Origin: Mytilisepta virgata
Taxonomy: Eukaryota > Mollusca > Bivalvia > Mytilida > Mytilidae
NCBI GenBank assembly: GCA_028015205.1
Contig: CM051514.1
Coordinates: 35,976,150-36,040,149, forward strand
DNA length: 64,000 nucleotides
Reading direction: 5' to 3'
This document shows positions 59,196 to 64,000 of the stretch, one piece after another. A program made the position numbers and the translations under genes. The stretch's first letter is position 1, and every line of letters starts with the position of its first letter. The notes beneath the pieces are model-generated. The model searched no databases, was not told the DNA's origin, and was given only the letters and a program-made list of their open reading frames with translations.

Positions 59196-59942
59196 AATTC
59201 CAATATCAATTAAAACTCCGCTTTCCTTGTACTAACTTTTTTGTCGTATTATATCAGTGAACTTATAAGGACCGATAAATAATGGTGTTGCGCGTAGCCT
59301 CGTATTGATCGGTTACCCTCGGATGTTTAACTGTTTACTAATTATACACATGGGCAACAAATGAAGAATCCAGTAGAAAAAAAGATGTCATATTAATATT
59401 CATACCCAAGTCAACCTATTTTTGCACAATGTTTAAGACTTACAAGTGGGTGTTTCTTTTTTGTCACCCAAATTGGCCAAATTAATTTGAATTATCGACG
59501 GGGAAAAACAACAAATGCTGCTAGTTATAATTGATATATTATTTAATAAAATTGATTCTTGGTACATTAAAAATAGATTTTATTTCTTTTTTTGGTCCAT
59601 AGGGAAATTACGACATGTCCAAATAGAAAATGTTTGTTGTTTATTGAAAAAAATACCGGTGGATAAATTCTATACTATCGGAAATCTCTTTCTTCAAACA
59701 AAGTTAATTAGTTGACAATCCTACCTTTCCTTCTTGTTATAGGTAAACGGCTGTATCTCTTTGTTTATGACAAGTATTGGTTAAAAAATAGGATTCGCGA
59801 GGTCTTTCACTTTAGAATTAACATTTAAGAAATGGAACATCAAATATGACTATTCATTGTTTAGACTGGGTTGGTCTTTAAGCAAACAGCAATCAATCAA
59901 AACAATCAATAACAAGGTTTATAGTATAGTATTAATAAATGT

Positions 59943-60094
59943 GTGTTTTCATAATGACCCTGTTATAAGTCCAAGGTCTGTAATAATGGCCTGAGGATTG
60001 ATGTAATGGCCCGAGGCAACACCGAGGGCCATTACAGCATCAGAAGGCCATTATTACAGACCGAGGACATATAACAGGGCCATTATGAAGACAC
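59943..60094. repeat. 152-bp perfect-like palindrome
   Basis: GTGTTTTCATAATGACCCTG at the left pairs with CAGGGCCATTATGAAGACAC at the right. The pairing continues through GTCTGTAATAATGGCC and into the centre (GTAATGGCCCGAGG / CCGAGGGCCATTAC). Related words CTGTAATGGCCC occur at 60,330-60,385. Confidence 0.88.
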
Positions 60095-61317
60095 CCATTT
60101 CTTAATACTTTTATTAACCAGTTTGTATATAGCATATGCATTAATCCGAACAGCACAAATATAATGGTAAGTAAGCAAAACTTGTGAGAACAGTGTTAAA
60201 GATTAATTTCGGATAGTTTTTTTCAAAAATATGTTTTAAAATGTTCTAGTTTGCTCTTCCTGAAATTTCCAAGTGGAGTATTGAAAAAAAGCAACCATTT
60301 TGAAAAAGCCGTAATAACCGGTTATGAACAAAATTCTGTAATGCCCCGGTTATTATGAACAAAATGCTGTAATGGCCCTGCTGTAATGCATTCATTTTGC
60401 TCACAAAGATAAGGCATTTTTAACGTATTTTACCCTACTGGTTAATAAAGATTTAAAAAACAGTTTCTTTCATGCACATTAAGTGGTAGTGTAGTGTAGT
60501 TTTCAAAAATAAATTCATAAAAAAAGAAAAAAGAATTATGCTAGAATATGCAAATAATCCACGTTTCGAGACAAATGCAATTGAACGTCATCATGTGGTA
60601 ATCGACCCAAATAGTCACACTATAAACCCAATTAAACAGTAATTAAAATAAGTGCAACACATATGTACGGACAATATAGAATTTTTGAATAAAGCATGTG
60701 TTTTTTACAAACGTAATTACAAACTATAAATCTAATCAGGAATTTTTGATTTACTTGGCTCTCAGCTCGAAATTTATTAACATAGAACATTCAACGAAGA
60801 TAACCAGTTTATGTTGCTAAAACGCTATTAAACTTGCATAATATTTTAATATGACTTTCTTATTGCAATTTTATTTGTAAATTCCTTCTCTATGTGGCAT
60901 TTGGTTCAAATGATTATATGTTACATGTAGTCCTGCATGAAAAAGTTTGTCAAAATATAAGTAAAGTACGACTGAGTAACACAGGTATGCGCAAAAGAAT
61001 ACCGCGGCGACAAAACAGAGGGTAAATTTCACAAGACCAAATAATCAACGACAGGGAGATTTCGTTATAACAAACAAATATACATAAACAAATATAATCG
61101 AATGATATATACTTGTTTCGAGTCATACCTCATAGGAACTCTACATTGGTAGGCCATATCTCTACTTTGTTAGGTCATATGACAATGAATATGCATTTAG
61201 TTCGATCGTATACGTAACTACAAACAAACATCAGTAAGACGCATTTTGTGTTAAAATTTGTTAAAAACGTACACTTATTAGATATCAGTAGTGTGATAAT
61301 GATGATATGAGGACAAG
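60095..61317. other. Stretch between the receptor and the Polinton-like genes
   Basis: No gene is supported. The left terminal inverted repeat of the Polinton-like element should lie somewhere between here and 61,640, but it cannot be placed without the right end. Confidence 0.4.
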
Positions 61318-61366
61318 TGGCGCCTGGTGCAGGTGGCGCAATCTTGAAAAGGGGAAGGGTGGCGCA
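61318..61366 (+). repeat. Three TGGCGC words ahead of the Polinton-like genes
   Basis: TGGCGC occurs at 61,318, 61,334 and 61,360 in a short GC-rich patch (GGCGCCTGGTGCAGG). The same word is clustered at 2,688-2,778. It may be part of the element's terminal region or a separate repeat. Confidence 0.35.
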
Positions 61367-61636
61367 GTCCGAAACGTATTTGAGGGACAATGTAGAGTGA
61401 CGTCACATGAATTAATATTTGAAGTGGTATATGTAAATATTTAATGACCACACAATTGAAGTTGAGAATTTAAATTTGAAGATAATCCTCTTAGTGACCT
61501 ACTTTTGTAGTCAGGTCTTTAATGAACCGTTGAATTCCAGTCTTGAAACATTTAAATTATAAAGTTAATCCTATAAGAGAGGAATTTGATCGCAAGGTGT
61601 AAAAGTACTTGTACAATTTTATTTACAAGGAAGGGT

Positions 61637-61652
61637 ATCTTTTATTTGTTAT
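61637..61652 (+). promoter_or_regulatory. Shared upstream motif (type II) of the first small ORF
   Basis: TATCTTTTATTTGTTAT ends 18 bp before the ATG at 61,670. The same 17 bases with one change (TATATTTTATTTGTTAT) end 13 bp before the integrase ATG at 63,306. No match was noticed before the other ORFs. It could be a TATA-like promoter used by two genes of the element. Confidence 0.45.
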
Positions 61653-61669
61653 TTTGGTAAAAATTTAAA

Positions 61670-61855
61670 ATGAAGGTGTTAGACTTGCATTATCACGTCT
61701 TGTTTGCAACAAAAAAGTCACAGATATACCCTTTATTCTTTAAAAATGGTGATGGTATGAGCAAATTTATAGCGTTAAAGGAATTATATGATAAGAAAGA
61801 GTTGTTTATTGATGATTGGAAATACAAATTTATCACTGATATGGTGGGTAATTGA
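61670..61855 (+). CDS. Small ORF of the Polinton-like element, unknown function
   Basis: 61 codons, MKVLDLHYHVLFATKKSQIY onward, ending ITDMVGN. I do not recognise a family. It is the first ORF of a same-strand series with short gaps (62 bp to the BIR gene). It shares an upstream 17-base motif with the integrase gene, which argues that it is real. No signal peptide, membrane segment or Cys/His cluster is seen. It could also be a chance open frame. Confidence 0.45.
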   Translation: MKVLDLHYHVLFATKKSQIYPLFFKNGDGMSKFIALKELYDKKELFIDDWKYKFITDMVGN

Positions 61856-61873
61856 GGGGAAACCGTGACAAAG

Positions 61874-61911
61874 TATAAAAGAGAGCATTCACACAAACAT
61901 TCATTTTGTAA
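61874..61911 (+). promoter_or_regulatory. TATA box plus initiator-like motif (type I) of the BIR gene
   Basis: TATAAA starts at 61,874. TTCATTTTGTAA, which contains the initiator-like TCATTT, starts 26 bp later at 61,900, giving a leader of about 17 nt before the ATG at 61,918. The same 12-mer recurs before the next gene. Confidence 0.6.
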
Positions 61912-61917
61912 AATATT

Positions 61918-62247
61918 ATGGATGTGACAACGGATTCTTATTTTTCGGATCCTTTTCGATTTATGCCAATGCATCGGCATATGATGCACTTCTATAGTAG
62001 GGAAAAATCATATGAAAACTGGCCACGGCAACTTATACAAAAACCAGAATTTCTTGCACGTAATGGTTTCTTTTATACTAATATTGGTGACCAAGTTACC
62101 TGTTTTTATTGTGACATTACTCTTAAACAGTGGACATTGAATGATGACATTGAAACGGAACACATCAAGTGGGAACCAAACTGCTTATTCGCTAAAATGG
62201 TGTCCAGCAAGCAACTAAGCTCTGTGTTAACACAAACATATAAGTGA
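61918..62247 (+). CDS. Single-BIR inhibitor-of-apoptosis-like protein
   Basis: 109 codons with one baculoviral IAP repeat across residues about 28-93. SYENWP (31-36) is followed by a GFFYTNIGDQVTC stretch, and the zinc ligands C62, C65, H82 and C89 fit CX2CX16HX6C exactly. The G-F-x-Y-x-x-x-x-D-x-V-x-C and W (72) positions are those of the family. There is no RING, CARD or second BIR in the ORF. BIR proteins bind caspases or other partners, and short viral and host forms exist. It lies between an unknown ORF and a Cys/His ORF in a Polinton-like gene series, so an apoptosis-blocking accessory role is an inference. It might be captured from the host, since bivalves have many BIR genes. A TATA box lies 44 bp upstream of the start. 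Confidence 0.9.
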   Translation: MDVTTDSYFSDPFRFMPMHRHMMHFYSREKSYENWPRQLIQKPEFLARNGFFYTNIGDQVTCFYCDITLKQWTLNDDIETEHIKWEPNCLFAKMVSSKQLSSVLTQTYK

Positions 62248-62280
62248 CATCAATTTTGAATCTTTGTTCATTTTGTAATT
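62239..62280 (+). promoter_or_regulatory. Type I promoter-like module before the Cys/His ORF
   Basis: TATAAG at 62,239 overlaps the end of the BIR gene. TTCATTTTGTAA starts at 62,269, 30 bp on and 23 bp ahead of the ATG at 62,304. It is the same 12-mer as at 61,900. Confidence 0.5.
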
Positions 62281-62303
62281 CATACTGACAGAAAACAGTC
62301 GTT

Positions 62304-62711
62304 ATGAATGCTAAAATTCAGAGACTAGCAAAAAATACTCTGGATTTCCTCTACGCCAGGACTATACTAGATTTACTACCAAACGTGGTCAAAGAAAACT
62401 GTTATGGATGTGATGTCGACCACCCAAGTCAGACTCACCATACATGTATTATGTGGACCGAACAAGAGCATCTAGACTGCTACTTTGATCTCTGTGTGAC
62501 AAAAGTATGTGAAAGGGACATTATCAACAAATTTCGGGAACAAGTTGAACTCATGGACACACCAACAGATCTTAAAAATATCTTCTTGAATTCTTTGGAT
62601 GATTGGTGTCTACAGCATAAACCAAAACAAGAAACTGTTCTTAAAATGTGTGAGAAACTACTTTCCTTAGAAAGTAGATTTGAGGAAAATGTTAATCACG
62701 AGGACCTGTAA
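62304..62711 (+). CDS. Cys/His-motif protein of the Polinton-like element
   Basis: 135 codons. Near the N-terminus is a compact Cys/His cluster, C33-x2-C36-x3-H40 ... H45/H46-x-C48 (CYGCDVDHPSQTHHTC), that could hold one zinc ion. The rest is predicted helical and acidic at the end (SRFEENVNHEDL). I recall proteins with a C-x-G-C...HPSQ...H-x-C motif as unnamed products of invertebrate Maverick/Polinton elements, but I cannot check this and assign no function. It is 56 bp downstream of the BIR gene and 33 bp upstream of the next ORF. Confidence 0.7.
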   Translation: MNAKIQRLAKNTLDFLYARTILDLLPNVVKENCYGCDVDHPSQTHHTCIMWTEQEHLDCYFDLCVTKVCERDIINKFREQVELMDTPTDLKNIFLNSLDDWCLQHKPKQETVLKMCEKLLSLESRFEENVNHEDL

Positions 62712-62729
62712 GACACATTCCACATTGCT

Positions 62730-62735
62730 TATAAA
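62730..62735 (+). promoter_or_regulatory. TATAAA immediately ahead of the basic ORF
   Basis: The TATAAA lies only 10 bp before the ATG at 62,745. If it is used, transcription would start near 62,757-62,762, after that ATG and before the next in-frame ATG (62,781, residue 13). Confidence 0.4.
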
Positions 62736-62744
62736 GCGTAATTC

Positions 62745-63098
62745 ATGGATGGATTATCAATCTTATCGTTCCCTTTTGAAATGAATAGTCAGATTTTTAC
62801 GCACTCTACTTTTTTAAAGGGATTATATTATGCTCAACCAATGGACAGACAACACATGGTTCAAAACATTTCTGCAAGTCAGATTCGTGCTATTGTATAC
62901 CTCGCTGACAACATTCTATATGAAAGAATTCATATTGGAGACATTCATCGACGTAAACTTCGACAATACAAACAAAGTATTAGATTTTTAACAAATCAGA
63001 GGATAAGTGTTACCAGGAAAAGGAGAACTTTATTAACTTTTCATCAAATAATACCATTACTCATTAAACCTGTTCTTCATCTATTGGATGAACAATGA
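62745..63098 (+). CDS. Small basic protein, virion-core-like, of the Polinton-like element
   Basis: 117 codons. Residues about 45-110 have the layout I recall for small basic proteins of Polintons and adintoviruses (related to adenovirus core peptides): a short helix (SQIRAIVYLADNIL), a basic helix (RRKLRQYKQSIRFL), a TRKRRTLL block, and a hydrophobic end (IIPLLIKPVLHLL). Such proteins are thought to pack DNA or line the capsid. Assignment rests on pattern only. The true start may be M13 (62,781), because a TATAAA lies just ahead of the first ATG. It is 33 bp after the Cys/His ORF and about 200 bp before the integrase. Confidence 0.6.
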   Translation: MDGLSILSFPFEMNSQIFTHSTFLKGLYYAQPMDRQHMVQNISASQIRAIVYLADNILYERIHIGDIHRRKLRQYKQSIRFLTNQRISVTRKRRTLLTFHQIIPLLIKPVLHLLDEQ

Positions 63099-63276
63099 AT
63101 TTAGTAATGTCTTGTAAACGATTTGTGTATGTTTCAACTTTGATAAATAAATGCAAACTATCAATTATACCTTTTTTGTACATTGTAATTTGATAGTAAT
63201 TTTTGTTCATCATTTCAAAGTCTTTTCTACCACCATATCATACTCAAACTTCTACTTAAACAATTTCCTAACACCT

Positions 63277-63293
63277 TATATTTTATTTGTTAT
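63277..63293 (+). promoter_or_regulatory. Shared upstream motif (type II) of the integrase gene
   Basis: TATATTTTATTTGTTAT, one base different from the motif ahead of the ORF at 61,670 and at a similar distance from the ATG. Confidence 0.45.
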
Positions 63294-63305
63294 GTGTTTG
63301 TGAAA

Positions 63306-64000
63306 ATGAAAACACACGATCAAATCAGAGATTTATTACAAAAAACATACAACAAAGCCTACGTTGGTCCCGAAAAATTATATCGTTTGTTAAAATCTAA
63401 AGGGATTTCACATATTGGTAGATCCAAAATAAAAAACTTTTTAAACAGTCAGGACAGTTATACATTAAGACGAGAACTGAGAAAGTCTTTCAAACGAACT
63501 CGTGTTGTGGTATCCAGTATAGATGATCAGTGGGATGTAGATCTGGCTGATGTTAGCAACATATCCAATGAAAACGATGGTGTCAAATATTTGTTGGTAG
63601 TGGTTGACATATTTTCCAGGTTTCTCTGGGTTAAACCACTGAAAAATAAAACAGCAAAAGATGTTACGAATGCTGTAAAGGCCGTCATAAAAGAAGGCAG
63701 AAAGCCCGGAAAGATCCGCACTGATAAAGGAAAGGAATTCAATAACAACATGTTGAAAACCTTTTTAAAAACACAAAACATTTACTATTTCACCACTCAA
63801 AACTCTGAGACAAAGGCAAACTATGCTGAGAGGGCGATAAAAACTCTAAAAAATATTATTTTTAAGTATTTTACTCAAAATAGAAGTCACAGATTTGTAG
63901 ATGTTCTCCAAGATCTCGTCAATACATATAATTCAACTCCTCACAGGAGTTTGAATAACATTGCCCCTAAAAATGTCGATAAAACAAATGAAGCAGATTT
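63306..64000 (+). CDS. Maverick/Polinton-type rve integrase, cut by the window edge
   Basis: Open for 231 codons from ATG to the window's end. An N-terminal region (YVGPEKLYRLLKSKG; YTLRRELRKSFKRTR) of the kind placed before the catalytic core in Polinton integrases precedes the rve core. The acidic triad is visible: D in QWDVDLADV, D in IRTDKGKEF, E in NYAERAIKTL, with 34 residues between the last two by my count. PHRSLNNIAP follows, the usual family block near the end of the core. The C-terminal chromodomain-like part would lie beyond the edge. The enzyme inserts the element's linear DNA into the genome. The frame is intact, so the copy may be recent. DNA polymerase B, capsid, protease and ATPase genes are expected to the right. 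Confidence 0.93.
   Translation, partial: MKTHDQIRDLLQKTYNKAYVGPEKLYRLLKSKGISHIGRSKIKNFLNSQDSYTLRRELRKSFKRTRVVVSSIDDQWDVDLADVSNISNENDGVKYLLVVVDIFSRFLWVKPLKNKTAKDVTNAVKAVIKEGRKPGKIRTDKGKEFNNNMLKTFLKTQNIYYFTTQNSETKANYAERAIKTLKNIIFKYFTQNRSHRFVDVLQDLVNTYNSTPHRSLNNIAPKNVDKTNEAD

Noticed and set aside
61175..61390. 71-codon minus ORF next to the Polinton-like genes
   Set aside because: Antisense to the TGGCGC patch, with no family signature. All supported genes there are on the plus strand.

Overview
The window looks like part of a marine bivalve genome, most likely a mussel (Mytilus or a close relative). It is AT-rich, has introns of many kilobases, and carries short interspersed repeats that I recall as typical of mussels. 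These include 3' tails of Penelope-like elements, tRNA-derived SINEs, TAA-flanked MITEs and a repeat that ends in a hairpin. The species call is an inference from recalled repeats, not from a search. All translations and splice junctions were worked out by eye.

The main host gene is on the minus strand and runs through most of the window. It is a class B (secretin-family) G-protein-coupled receptor of calcitonin-receptor type. I can place 12 coding exons from 59,195 down to 9,399. Every junction has GT/AG ends and compatible phase, and they join to 407 codons plus a stop. The exons are: N-terminus with first cysteine (59.1 kb), hormone-receptor domain (25.4 and 24.1 kb), TM1 (19.3), TM2 (18.2), TM3 (16.6), TM4 (15.7), ECL2/TM5 (14.3 and 13.2), TM6 (11.6), TM7 (10.7) and tail (9.4 kb). 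A likely alternative last exon with a 3' UTR is at 7.44-7.50 kb. Two other candidate N-terminal exons are at 33.1 and 28.5 kb. The extracellular domain seems to have lost the paired C4-C6 cysteines and a conserved Asp.

The introns and flanks hold mobile and repeated DNA: a decayed piggyBac transposase (1.0-2.3 kb), Penelope-like reverse transcriptase remnants (5.9, 18.6, 32.9, 55.3 kb), a Helentron-like repeat (9.7-10.5 kb) and an inverted pair of foldback MITEs (13.9 and 19.6 kb). A 47-bp minisatellite lies at 21.7-23.3 kb. Two clusters of a GATATC-centred palindrome lie at 27.9-28.2 and 33.5-34.2 kb. A 67-bp minisatellite is at 38.95-39.36 kb. Three SINE copies of one family and one of another are present, three of the four with clear target-site duplications. 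Several TIR elements have readable target sites.

From about 61.3 kb to the right edge lies one end of a Maverick/Polinton (adintovirus-like) element on the plus strand: a small unknown ORF, a single-BIR protein, a Cys/His protein, a small basic core-protein-like ORF, and an rve-type integrase cut by the window edge. The five ORFs are tightly spaced and share two kinds of upstream motif, as expected for a compact virus-like element. It lies about 2.5 kb from the receptor's first identified exon and is transcribed away from it.
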